From assembly GCF_015706575.1 (NCBI RefSeq), contig NW_024037056.1, forward strand, positions 16,419,405 to 16,483,404: a stretch of DNA of 64,000 bases. The letters are read 5' to 3'. Below the pieces are notes generated by a model. It had not been told where the DNA came from. It saw only the letters and a list, made by a program, of their open reading frames with translations, and did not search any database. The stretch comes from Patiria miniata (Eukaryota > Echinodermata > Asteroidea > Valvatida > Asterinidae). Position 1 is the stretch's first letter. Every line of letters starts with the position of its first letter. Positions 54,616 to 64,000 of this stretch are shown piece by piece. The translations under genes and the position numbers were made by a program.

Positions 54616-56948
54616 ATGGTCGAGGCTGTAATAAAAGGTGAATGATTGGAAGCTTCGGGAGGAAGTATTTACAGTAATGAACACAAACTTGGGTATTGTT
54701 TGCTTCGTTTGTTGAGGAAAGTTAGGTGGCCCAATAAACGGACGTGCATTCACTGTATAGTGATACAGTGGGCGTGGCTAAAAATCTTGGCCTTCCCGTG
54801 GGCGCGGCGTGGTATTTTTGGTATGGCAAAGTTTATTTGTTTGTTTGTTTGGGGATATTATTATTCTGGTTTGTTTAACACTTAGGCCTCCCAATCGCTA
54901 TATCAAGTATATGCAAAGTATACAATGTGTATGTAGCCTTTGTAGAATGTAGGCCCTAGTCAGTGCTAATTTAAAAAAAAATACAAACAAAATTGGATCA
55001 AATTTAAAGAAAGTTTTAGATCATTTTGTTTCATTCTGAAGCAAAGTACAGAAACTTAAATTGAGCTTAAATTTGTTGTTACTGTACAGCATGCACAGTC
55101 TCAATAAGTGGGTGCGGTCAAGACATCTGGGAATTTTTTACATTGGCTTAGCTAGCTCCCAGGCCTATGTTCTTGAAACTCGATGGTTCTTGAGTCTGGA
55201 GTGCTAAACGGTAGTACAATATACATGTATGTACTAGTGTAGCAACTGAGGAAACCTGGTGTGCAATAGATGTCTTCATCCGATGACGTAATCCCGCCCT
55301 TGCTTATAATAATCATCATTTGCCGCACAATTTCACAAATTTCAGATCTGGGTGAGATACACGCCAGGCTCCTGGACCATAAACCAGTCGTCCAGGGGGA
55401 GATCAGGTTCTTCATCAAGGAATTTGAGGTGATTAATAGATACATTTTTAATCTAATTAAATGACTTCCATTCCAATCGTTACAAGAATACTCAATCAAT
55501 TTGCTGCGTGATTTTTTTTTTTATCGCAGGGCAAGCGGAATGACCGTGAACAGAAGCGCCTAGAGCGCATCAACAACCAGATGAAAGATTTGAACGAGAA
55601 AGTCTTCCCAGGATGCATCAGTCTGATGGACAAACACTTCCAAGAGGCCAAGGAGCAGTGTAAGACTAGCCACATCCAGATTGGAATTGTTGTCTGCGGC
55701 TACGACTATTCACCATAGTGTGCCTATGGGGAAAACTTAAGCCTTAGCCACAAAATACCCAATTTGGACATTGCTACGTGTATCTACAGTTAAAGTTTGA
55801 AGAACTTCTGGTCCTCTGACTTTTTGGTTCGTTACACTGTTCATAATGAACACAAATTCTGATTTTAGAGTTTTTGGACACTCTTGCCAATCCAGGATTG
55901 GTTTGGGTATCACATTTTATGCAAAGGAGGTGATACTCCAGCTTCCAGGGCTTCCCCTCTTCCCCCCCCCCCCCCCACCCCACCCCAATTAACTCCTTGT
56001 CACCCGGGCCCCTTTCTAATGTACCCTTACCCCAACCACAACCCAAGGCCCCCTCCCTCCACCGCCTCACACCTAACCACCCCCTCCACCCCAACCCCAG
56101 CCCATCCCCTCCCCTACCTCACATCCCATCCCCACTCCACCTCCCTCACACCCTACCTTACTCCACCCCCATCCCAATCCCCCCCCCCCAAAAAAAGAAG
56201 ACGCACCTAGGTCATTAACTATTTATAAGATATCCTGCTAGTGTGTGCAAAAAGGCCTTGACCATGTTTAGTCTTGAAACAAGTTTGTTTCTTTTAAAAC
56301 CCTTATGACACAACTTTTACTCATTTGTGACAATTTTGATCCTTGGCAGTGGACGTTTCCAACATGATGTGCAGAAGACTACAGAAGCAAGAAGAAGACA
56401 GGCTGGAGGTAATTAAAGGCGCACATGATGGCGAAAGATAGCAAAAAGATGAGAGAAACTTACACTGGTTTTGAATGCTTTTGATCACCAACCATCACTT
56501 GTGACATACATTATTGTGCGTAGCCTGATTAAGTCTAGTGAAGGGGACCGGGCAGTGCTATCTTATAGGATTAATCTGTGCACTCTTGGACCAGCTCTAC
56601 CAGGCTTGCACTTGGTAGGATCATAGAACTGTTCCTTGCTCTGTGGTTGGATATGACCAGAGGTGAAAAGTGAGGAAAAACACGCATGTTCCCCTTTTTC
56701 CTGAAATGATTGCTTTCTAGCACTTTGCAGAAATTAATTTTGTGTCTTTTTTTTTTTCTTCAAATTTTATTATTTTGCAGAGCAAGCCCCTGGAAAAGGA
56801 AAAGGGCAAGAGGGAAGAGGAATGGAAGGCTTTCCTGGAGCAACTGAATGAACAGAGACACGCTTTGGATTCAGAGCACCAGCGCAAGATTCAGGAAATT
56901 GAGGACCACTACGCAAAACTCAAACAGACACTCAACAAGCAAACCTGA
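54616..56948 (+). CDS. BLOC1S5: BLOC-1 subunit 5 (muted)
   Basis: Five exons (54616-54637, 55346-55428, 55530-55659, 56350-56408, 56781-56948) total 462 nt, or 153 aa. The start exon MVEAVIK splices in phase 1 to DLGEIHARLLDHKPVVQGEI, which matches the diagnostic block of BLOC1S5, followed by RFFIKEFE. The rest is helical and highly charged with coiled-coil character (QKRLERINNQMKDLNEKV, HQRKIQEIEDHYAKLKQTL). It is shorter than the roughly 187-aa human protein, mainly at the N-terminus. BLOC-1 sorts cargo from endosomes to lysosome-related organelles. The stop codon falls inside the first unit of a tandem repeat that forms the 3' UTR. Confidence 0.92.
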
Positions 56949-57650
56949 AAAAAGATTGAGTAGATTTCCGAAGATGATTCTGACAAACATCAGCTAATAC
57001 AGCAGTTCTGTTGGGTTTCGTTGGAAGCAGACTCTAAACATGCAGACTGAACAAAATCACAACATTTTTCCAAAGATTGATCTGATGATTGTGATTCCAA
57101 CAAAAAAAGTAGCCAAGACGAAAGCTGTGATGGGTTATGTTGGATTTTTATGGATTTTGTTGGAAGCAGACTCTGAACGGGCCAGTCTAAAACAAGATCA
57201 AGTGGATTTCTGAAGAGAATTCCAACAAAAATCTGCCAATACGGAATTTTTGTTGGAAGCAGACTCTGAACAAGCAGACTTGAAAAAGATTGAGTAGATT
57301 TCTGAAGATGATTCAAACAATAATCAGCCAATGTGAAAGTTCTGTTGGGTCACGTTGGATTTTGTTGGAAGCAGACTTTGAACAAGCAGACCTGAAAAAG
57401 ATTGAGTAGATTTCAACAAATGATTCCAACAAAAATCAGCCAATGTGTAAGTTCTGTAGGGTTCTGTTGGATTTTGTTAGAAGACTCTAAACCTCCAGAC
57501 TTGAAAAAAAAGATGAAGTAAACTTTTGTAGATTATTCCAACAAACAGCCAATGTGGGAATTATGTTGGGTTTTGATGGATTTTTGTTGGAAGCAGACTC
57601 TGAACATGCATTAATCTGATGACAGTGATTCCTGCAACAACAACAAAGAC
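56930..57650 (+). repeat. Degenerate tandem repeat in BLOC1S5 3' UTR
   Basis: Units of roughly 110-125 bp recur with shared text: GTTGGAAGCAGACTCTGAAC, AAGCAGACTTGAAAAAGATT, GAGTAGATTTCTGAAGATGA and CAACAAAAATCAGCCAATG. The first unit covers the final CDS codons (AACAAGCAAACCTGA). Copies become more diverged downstream. Confidence 0.8.
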
Positions 57651-58185
57651 AGCCAAGGCAAAAGCTCTGATCTGCTTGAAGCTGACTCTGAACATGGAGA
57701 CCTGAACAAATTTAAAAAACCCAAAAAGTTCAAAGATTGATCTGAGGATTATGATTCCTGCAGAAATCAGCCAAGACTGAAGCTCGGATAGGTTTTGTTG
57801 GAAGCAGCAGTGGTGCCCTTTTAACCATAACTTGACAGTGGATTTTGGAGGATTCAGGAAGTTATCAAGACAAAAATACCTAGAGAGTTCAGGTCAATGA
57901 ATTTCCAATGAAATCTGACAGAAATTCCAACAAATGTCAACAAGGCCAAATATTGCAATATGAGCAGTTTTGCTTTCCTAAAGTTGAATCAAAATAGTCT
58001 TGATATGCAATCCTTTGTTTCTCAACATTATTGTCTGTAAATTAATTAAATTTCACTATGTAAATATCAAATATTCTATAGAAATGCCTTTTTTTGTTGG
58101 CCTTCATACATGTATATAAAGTAAATGATAAAACAAAAAATTGTAATTTCTGATGAACTCTAATGACTTTAATAAGGGAATAAAT

Positions 58186-58630
58186 ATGGGCTTAGCCGGT
58201 TTTAAACAAATACCGGTACGATTAAAACTGGCCTGGAATTGGATAATGGCCCTCACAGGCCATTGTCCGTGTCTAGGCCCCTGGCCAGTTTTAAACGTAC
58301 CGATACTTGTTTAATACAGGCCAAGCACACATTATTCCCATTCATAAATACCCTTCGGTCAAAACAAGTAAAAAATTCACAAACTTCCAATGATTTTATT
58401 CAACAATATACTTCATGTTTTGTGAAGAATCCCTCTGGCCATGTCTATGCCTTGGTATGTGCCTCGCACACCCAGTGCTAAAAATGTCCTTATATGGAAA
58501 TTGGCGCACGCATGGCACATACTGCGCGATGTGGCGCAGAACACAGCTGTGTTTTACCGGCCGTTTAAAACCACCCACTTGAGGGGCTCTCGACCAATGG
58601 GAATTGGTTACATATCACGGGTATTTATGA
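58186..58630. mobile_element. Second copy of the GGGAATAAAT fold-back family
   Basis: GGGAATAAATATGGGC opens a hairpin (CCAGTTTTAA... with TAAAACTGG, centre about 58265), followed by CCCATTCATAAATACC and ending GAGGGGCTCTCGACCAATGG, GGTATTTATGAATG. The layout is identical to 33286-33922 although the hairpin sequence differs. Confidence 0.65.
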
Positions 58631-59697
58631 ATGTTAATTATTTTAAACAATAAAAATGTTATTATGAACACAGAACCTTGTACAGAATCAAAACAGGTGC
58701 AATAAATAAATGATTTGTGAAAGATTTCAGTTTATTTTTAAACCCATTTTTATATCAATACATTTTTAACCTTTAAGAACTGCTGAAGCTCAAATTCCAA
58801 AGTGCAAATTATATCCATAAATCCTCCCTTCAGGACAAAGTTAAATTTATCTTCAAATCAGGTGATGATGTTTAAATATGGAAACAAAACTTTGTTATGT
58901 AAACAAATTAGGCCAGGTTTACAAATTCAATTGTTGCATTGCGCAGCACCATTTCTACATAAAATTTAGAGTGTACAAATATGCAGACATGTATGAAGTG
59001 AAAATTAAGCTAACATAGGTTCAGTATGTACCCATTATCTTTGCTCAATGTCAGAACAAAGGAATGTATTCCACAGTACTTAGTAAATCTTGCACAACTC
59101 TTTATAAACAAAATAATACTGATTGTTGAACATGTTGAATACAGGCACATATGCACATATGAATACGAAATGCCCTGCCATCAAAATAATCTACCAATTT
59201 TGAAATGAGGTTTTTCTGAAGTAAGTCATGCTTGGGATACTTTAATTACAAACATCATGGTTCTCCAAATGTCTATGTCTACAACGATTGCCTTTTTTTT
59301 CTTCTTCTATTTATCACAAATTATGCACTTTTCAACTCCTCAATACAAAGACAACACATAATTTCTCCAATTAATTTTCTGTCCATATATGAAATAGCTA
59401 CTTGGTCAGTCTTGGCATTTCAGTAATACAATGTTATACAATGTATACAGTGTAATACAATGTATTAATACAATGTATTACATGTACATGTACATGTGTA
59501 AACTTGTTTCCAATTGTTGGGACTCTCATGATGAAGTTTTGGGACTCTCATGATACAAAGTGTTGAGAGTCCCAAATTATCGGACTAGGATCATTCCAAC
59601 TATCATAAATTTTCTGAAGTTGCGACTGTTGGAACGATCTACACTATACTTACATGTATCAACTTTTGTTGGGACAATGCTATAGTTGGGTGTAACA

Positions 59698-60083
59698 TTA
59701 GGCCAAAAAAAAAAAATATTCGGTCTCTGGTCAGACAAAAGTTCCGGAATTGACACGGGGACGCGTTTTTTTTTTTTTTTGGCTTTTTTTTTTTTTTTTC
59801 AAGCTTGGATTGTTACAGACAAGGTGGGGTACTATTTTGCTATTTGGTGTACTCATGTACATTGGTGTTCTCCATAATTTGGCTTGGTGCTCTCGATCAT
59901 TTGCCTTGGTGCAATTTCCCATTCCTTGGTGCTCTTTGGTAAAAATTTTTTTAAGAGGTGCGGCAATAGAGGGCGCTGTTGGAACTACTACGGAACATTT
60001 TGGAAAAAAAAAAGATTGATGCGCATGATTAAAATTGACGCGCGCGCTGACCAGAGACCGACTTAATTTTTTTTTTGGCCTTA
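59698..60083. mobile_element. MITE-like element, TTAGGCCAAAA ends, second copy
   Basis: Inverted ends TTAGGCC-poly-A-...CGGTCTCTGGTCAG and CTGACCAGAGACCG...poly-T-GGCCTTA flank 300 bp of non-coding DNA. The outer 15 bp match the element at 1084-1350, but the inner part of the inverted repeat differs. Confidence 0.7.
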
Positions 60084-60719
60084 CTAACATGCCAACTTTG
60101 GATATGACCCCCGGCAATATTAAAATGTTAAGGTGGCCTTGAACTATCCCCATTGAATATAAAGGCATGTGAGATTGAGCAACTGCCAATAAATTTGGCG
60201 GGATAGCTCAGTTGGTACAGCGACACTGCGGTTTTCCGAACATCACAGGTTCAGTTTCACTTCCTGCTCCCGTCGATTCCTTTGTCCAACCATGCATTGA
60301 TCTTTAAAACCCTAACCATCCCAAATCCTCCAAAATCCTTTTTGCAAATTGGAGGAATTTGCAGGATTGATGTTACATGGCAAAAGTGCGTTGCTGATTT
60401 CGGAGGACGCACTGTGTCAAGGTCTTGGGCCGGACCTTGTATTATGTTCAGCCTAGCATAAATTTAGTCCTTGATTATGCTTGAAATCCTCCGCACTGCT
60501 CCAGGATGTCACTGCCTCAGCCTATTGAGTCATAGCCGGAGGATTTTGCAGGATTCAGGCAGTGGTCACCTCTCCACAGACCATATTCAAGAAATAATGG
60601 AGGAATTTGCAGGATTGAGGCTATATGCTAATTTCCATGAGGCAAATTGGAGGATTTTGCAGGACTGAGGCTACATCCTAGCAAAAAGGCCTAGGGAGTA
60701 AGGGTTTAGAATTTACGGG

Positions 60720-61000
60720 TGGAGCGTGGTGGCCCAATGGTTGTGGCGTTCAACTTGTGCAGTGGTGGTACATGTATGTGGGTTCCAAACCTGATGGAAA
60801 ACATGGTGTTCTTGGGCAAGACACTTTACTACAGTTATCTCTCCACCCAGGAGTAAAACTATAAATGGACACCAGTGACGGGAGAGACTAGACTGCTGAT
60901 CTTGAGCTGCTGCTGCAAAAAAAATGGTCTGGGCTCATAGGGCCTGATGAACCGTGAAGCAGTTTGAGACCTTTGGTATAAAGCACTACATAAATGTAAA
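60720..61000 (+). mobile_element. SINE-like element with long body
   Basis: GTGGTGGCCCAATGGTTG (A-box region) and GGGTTCCAAACCTG (B-box region) lead into CTTGGGCAAGACACTTTACT, CTCTCCACCCAGGAGTAAAA and a tail TATAAAGCACTACATAAATG. It ends just downstream of the minus-strand gene's stop codon. Confidence 0.7.
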
Positions 61001-61041
61001 CACATCATTGATGAAGAATTTCAGGGGAAGAATTTAAATTA

Positions 61042-61659
61042 ACTTGACGACACTTGTAAGTTCCGCAGGTTCTTGGAGACCATTTCTAGCTCCTGATGCG
61101 GAGTCGTGACCCCGGCACTGACCATGACCTTGATGGCGTTACCGGTCTTGCTGAGGTCATCCACCGACTTTGATCTCGTCAGAAAATGGAGGGTTGGCGA
61201 TGTTTCGGGGTTTGTATCTAGACTCAAAGAATTGGCTGCTGAGTCCATTTTGACTGTGTCCGGGTTGTCGTCGTTCGGTTCTGTCGTCCTTCGCATGTGG
61301 CCGGTTGACGCATGCTTGGGGATGTGGTATGGTCGGCTGAAGCGCGGCTTTGTCCTCTTGTGGCGCGCAACTCGTTGATCGTCCGTCTCGAGATGCGGAG
61401 CGGAGCCCGCCCTCAAACTCCTCGGCGCTTCATCGTCGTCATTGATTTGGGGTTTCGGCTTCAGCGGAAAGCACACAGGTCCAAGTCGCGTCACGAACTC
61501 CGGGTTCATTTGCATGACGTTGTAGCATGAGGATGTGCGACGCCTGGCCTGTTCGTTGAGATAGTCCTTGCGGCTGTCCGTTACGGTACTCAACATCCCG
61601 AGTTCGTTCAAAGCGGCATCTAAATCCATCTCCATTGTGAGGTTTGAAGTATGCATGTA
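61042..61659 (-). CDS. Terminal coding exon of an unrecognised protein, about 205 aa
   Basis: The exon starts after an acceptor (TTAGTGCAG) at 61660 and is open to TAA at about 61042. Possible starts are ATG at 61656 (MHTSNL) or 61635 (MEMDLDAALNELGML). The product has no signal peptide or membrane span. It has an acidic N-terminal helix (DLDAALNELG), a basic Ser/Pro/His-rich middle (HKRTKPRFSRPYHIPKH), a likely phosphosite motif RSKSVDDLSK, and a short helix at the end (QELEMVSKNLRNL). It looks like a cytosolic adaptor or scaffold, but I do not recognise the family. It may be the whole protein with a 5' UTR exon upstream (a GTAAGT donor exists near 62333) or the last exon of a larger one. 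Confidence 0.7.
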
Positions 61660-61819
61660 CTGCACTAAGAGACACCGACTTCAACCTCAAGAATGTATGA
61701 CCACAACTCTTATCTGAAAAAAAAAGACATTCAGAGGAAATTAGAAATAGAAGGTCTATGTCAAAAACATCTTGTAAAAATTGTCTTGAGACATTCTCTT
61801 GAAGTTGAACCATCTTTAC

Positions 61820-61854
61820 CATGGAGGAATAAGAACACATTCTTATTCCTCCAT
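61820..61854. repeat. Short perfect palindrome upstream of the minus-strand gene
   Basis: CATGGAGGAATAAGAA and TTCTTATTCCTCCATG are inverted with a 3-bp centre. It lies about 160 bp 5' of the 61042-61659 exon, in an intron or promoter. Confidence 0.75.
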
Positions 61855-62699
61855 GGGCAGACGTGTGAACAGCTGAAGAGAAAAGTTTTGGCAAGACTGT
61901 CGTAAATTGCTTCACTTGTAGTTTGCAATATTTCGATATGACATTTCGTTCGATAATAGTCGTGACACAAAAAGTTCTAAAAATCGACGAGAATCGTTGA
62001 ACATACACACAACAGCAAGTAAACAACACGGAAATGGGTCAACTCATACCCGATACCCGAGTTAACTCGTACCCCAAAATAGACACCCAGTCAACTCGTA
62101 CCCGAATCAAGTCGTACGGGTACGGGCCGGGTGCCGGCGTCAACAACAAATTTCAGCCGACTTCAATTCACTGCATGCACTGGGATTTAATTCTCAAAAG
62201 AAAAAAATAAACTATGCCTTTATGGCCTTGTTCTTCACCTTTCTATTTCTTGTCAATTTTTGGTAGGTTTTTAGCCAATTAGGCCTACATTTTAAATTAA
62301 TTTTACACCGAAACAAACTCACCTCACACTTACTCGCGTAGAAATTCTCACTTAATCGTTCCCAGGGGGTCGAGCAGTGCGCCCCCACCACTGCCTGCTT
62401 TCTCTATTAGTATTGGAAAAAGTTGGGGGAAAAAAGCTCTGGGAACGAAAGGGCGTAATTCCGTCAAAAGAGGGCGCGCTACACAAATAGCGGTCGTCAC
62501 GCGCGGCCGTAATTTGTTTTCACCACACAAAAAATACAACAAACACACAAACAAACATTTTTTGAAACAAAAACAACACATTTTCCTAACTTTTTTTGAA
62601 CAGCAAAAACGCAAAAAGATTCAACATACTTATCTTCGTCATCATGATAATGGGCAACAAAAACCATAAAAGAGACACAATTTTTTCTTCGGTATTTAC

Positions 62700-63090
62700 A
62701 ACACAAAACTCATAATTATTTTCGCTTTTGAAAAACAAAAACAAAACCCATACCCCCATTTCCCAAGAAAATCGGAAAACAAACTCATATCCCACATCCC
62801 AACAAAACACCCAGATCGGAAAACAAAACCCAAATTCCATATCCCAAGAAAAACCCGAATCGGAAAACAAAACCCATATTCCAAATCCCCACTCGATAGC
62901 CAATCGGAAAACGAATAACGATTCCAATTTCCCTATTCGACAGCTAAACGGATAACGAATAACGATTCTCGTTTTCCCATTTCCCAACGTGAAAGCAAAA
63001 CGGAAAACGAATATCGATTCTCACTTTCCCATTTCCCAACTCGAAAGCAAAACGGAAATCGAATAACGAATCCCACTTCCCACTTCCCAA
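62700..63090. repeat. Tandem repeat of CGGAAAACGAATA/TTTCCCATTTCCCAA units
   Basis: Units of roughly 50-60 bp combine CCCATTTCCCAA and ATCGGAAAACAAAACCCA; later units shift to CGGAAAACGAATAACGATTC. Lies between the minus-strand gene and NKAIN; no coding sequence. Confidence 0.8.
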
Positions 63091-63727
63091 CACAAATAAA
63101 ATTGGGATTTGGGATTTCGCAGTGCATGATGGGAGATTTGGAAGTCAGGTTTATTTTCACAATCTTATCCCCAGGGCAAAATTTATTTCCAATTTGTTTT
63201 TAATAGTATATCGTGGTGAGAGCGTACTGCTTGACAGTATGAGAACGAGAAGGGACTTTACACCGTTAATTGTGAAGAGCGCCGCCTGTTGTTTGATTAT
63301 TATTTAGGATGGTTCACGTAGCTGACCTCTATTGCGGTGAACGAAGCGGCGGCGGAAATCTGTCCATCGTAAATCACGTATAGCGCCACCACTTGGCGGA
63401 ACCAATCTTTTTTATTCGAGTTTCCAATATCAATCCGCTTCATGTTTTCCACTTTTTTTCACGGTAAAAATAATCTGTTTTCGACAATAATGAGATTATC
63501 TGATATTTTATTCGAAATTTGGGATAATTTATATGATGTTACAAGATAATTTACAAATTATTGGAACTACTTATTTTTGCATAAACAAAAAGAGTTGTGA
63601 TGCGGTGTAAACAATCACCGGCCAAAAATCAAGTGAGTAATTTGATCAAAATGTAGTCGATGCAGAAGACTTTGAACGGCCGACCAAACAGCGAAGTAAC
63701 GCAGTAATAAAGACTACAGATTCTAGC

Positions 63728-63784
63728 ATGATGGGGTGCTGTACGGCAAGATGTACACTGATGACTATTTGTGCTCTACAAATG
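63728..63784 (+). CDS. NKAIN: NKAIN family, first coding exon (rest beyond right edge)
   Basis: The exon reads MMGCCTARCTLMTICALQM and ends at a strong GTGAGT donor. This is the characteristic N-terminus of Na,K-ATPase-interacting proteins (vertebrate members begin MG-C-(S/T)GRCTL...C-LQL and continue V-ALERQIFDF after the same intron position). NKAINs are small multi-pass membrane proteins that bind the Na,K-ATPase beta subunit. Only the first half of TM1 is inside the window. Confidence 0.8.
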
Positions 63785-64000
63785 GTGAGTTTTGATCCAG
63801 ATCTTAAGGAGAAATATTTCACGGTGGATTCGCTGAGTGTGTCATGGTGTGTGTACAAAATGCCATTGGCTTGGTGGATCCTGTGACTGTTTACTGTGTC
63901 ATGTGTGTGTGGTTTTTAAAACGTTTAAAACAAGGTAGTGTATATTTTGCCGGAGGTAACGCCGGCAAACTAACGTTTCCTAAAGGTTTGCCGGCGGCAA

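Larger units (their letters stand above)
57651..61041. other. Intergenic region downstream of BLOC1S5
   Basis: It contains the tail of the BLOC1S5 3' UTR, fold-back element 58186-58630, the TTAGGCC element 59698-60083, and SINEs at 60197-60292 and 60720-61000. The stretch 60340-60690 has a repeated GGAGGA(A/T)TTTGCAGGA(T/C)T motif (five or more times). No gene seen. Confidence 0.6.
61660..63727. other. Intergenic region before NKAIN
   Basis: It holds the palindrome 61820-61854, an ACTCGTACCCG repeat at 62035-62135 and the tandem array 62700-63090. The 5' UTR of NKAIN presumably starts between 63300 and 63728. No additional coding sequence is convincing. Confidence 0.6.

Noticed and set aside
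55884..56218. Pro-rich ORFs in the BLOC1S5 intron
   Set aside because: A C-rich low-complexity intron segment explains the proline codons; there is no splice support.
1..64000. CRISPR arrays, operons, bacterial promoters or prophage
   Set aside because: The sequence is eukaryotic, with spliced genes throughout. The direct repeats seen are minisatellites without spacer structure.

Overview
The window is eukaryotic nuclear DNA. It is AT-rich, most genes are split by GT-AG introns, and introns and intergenic DNA are full of tRNA-derived SINEs, fold-back/MITE-like elements and minisatellites. The gene set points to an invertebrate deuterostome, most likely an echinoderm or a close relative: a death-domain NACHT receptor, a SEA/EGF/YWTD/CUB/LDLa/frizzled/trypsin mosaic protease, UQCC2, PDIA6, BLOC1S5 and NKAIN. 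The species cannot be fixed from the sequence alone. All exon boundaries were placed by hand from splice motifs and checked by adding coding lengths and intron phases.

Region 1 (left edge to 24,239, minus strand) is one very large gene for a type II transmembrane mosaic serine protease. In order it encodes a short cytoplasmic tail, a transmembrane helix, a SEA domain, a TDPPVDPP-repeat stalk, EGF, a six-bladed YWTD propeller, EGF, CUB, and then the cassette LDLa-CUB-LDLa-LDLa-frizzled-trypsin. The cassette occurs twice; the second copy runs off the left edge inside its trypsin domain. Matched exons of the two cassettes have identical lengths (120, 342, 99, 120 and 348 nt), and module borders are phase 1. 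About 1,946 codons lie in the window. Region 2 (24.3-28.4 kb) is repeat-rich and contains an intronless plus-strand ORF of 425 aa with no recognised family.

Region 3 (29.9-32.0 kb, plus) is UQCC2, a mitochondrial complex III assembly factor, in four exons. Region 4 (32-38.4 kb) is non-coding and holds fold-back elements and a relic resembling a Penelope-like element, with a decayed hammerhead motif and histone-type 3' stem-loops. Region 5 (38.4-42.8 kb, plus) is a death domain-NACHT-LRR receptor gene whose 3' end is repeated three times. Region 6 (45.9-54.2 kb, minus) is PDIA6 in 11 exons, 447 aa, ending RDEL. A perfect ER stress element lies 5' of it, and decayed tandem copies of its exon 4 lie in intron 4. 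Region 7 (54.6-56.9 kb, plus) is BLOC1S5, divergent from PDIA6 across about 380 bp. Region 8 is a minus-strand terminal exon of an unrecognised protein (61.0-61.7 kb). Region 9 is the first exon of an NKAIN gene at 63.7 kb, with the rest beyond the right edge.

The genes are functionally independent: cell-surface proteolysis, mitochondrial assembly, innate sensing, ER folding, organelle biogenesis and Na,K-ATPase interaction. The points of most interest are the protease architecture and its altered S1 pocket, the PDIA6 exon copies and ER stress element, and the histone-stem-loop-bearing repeat.
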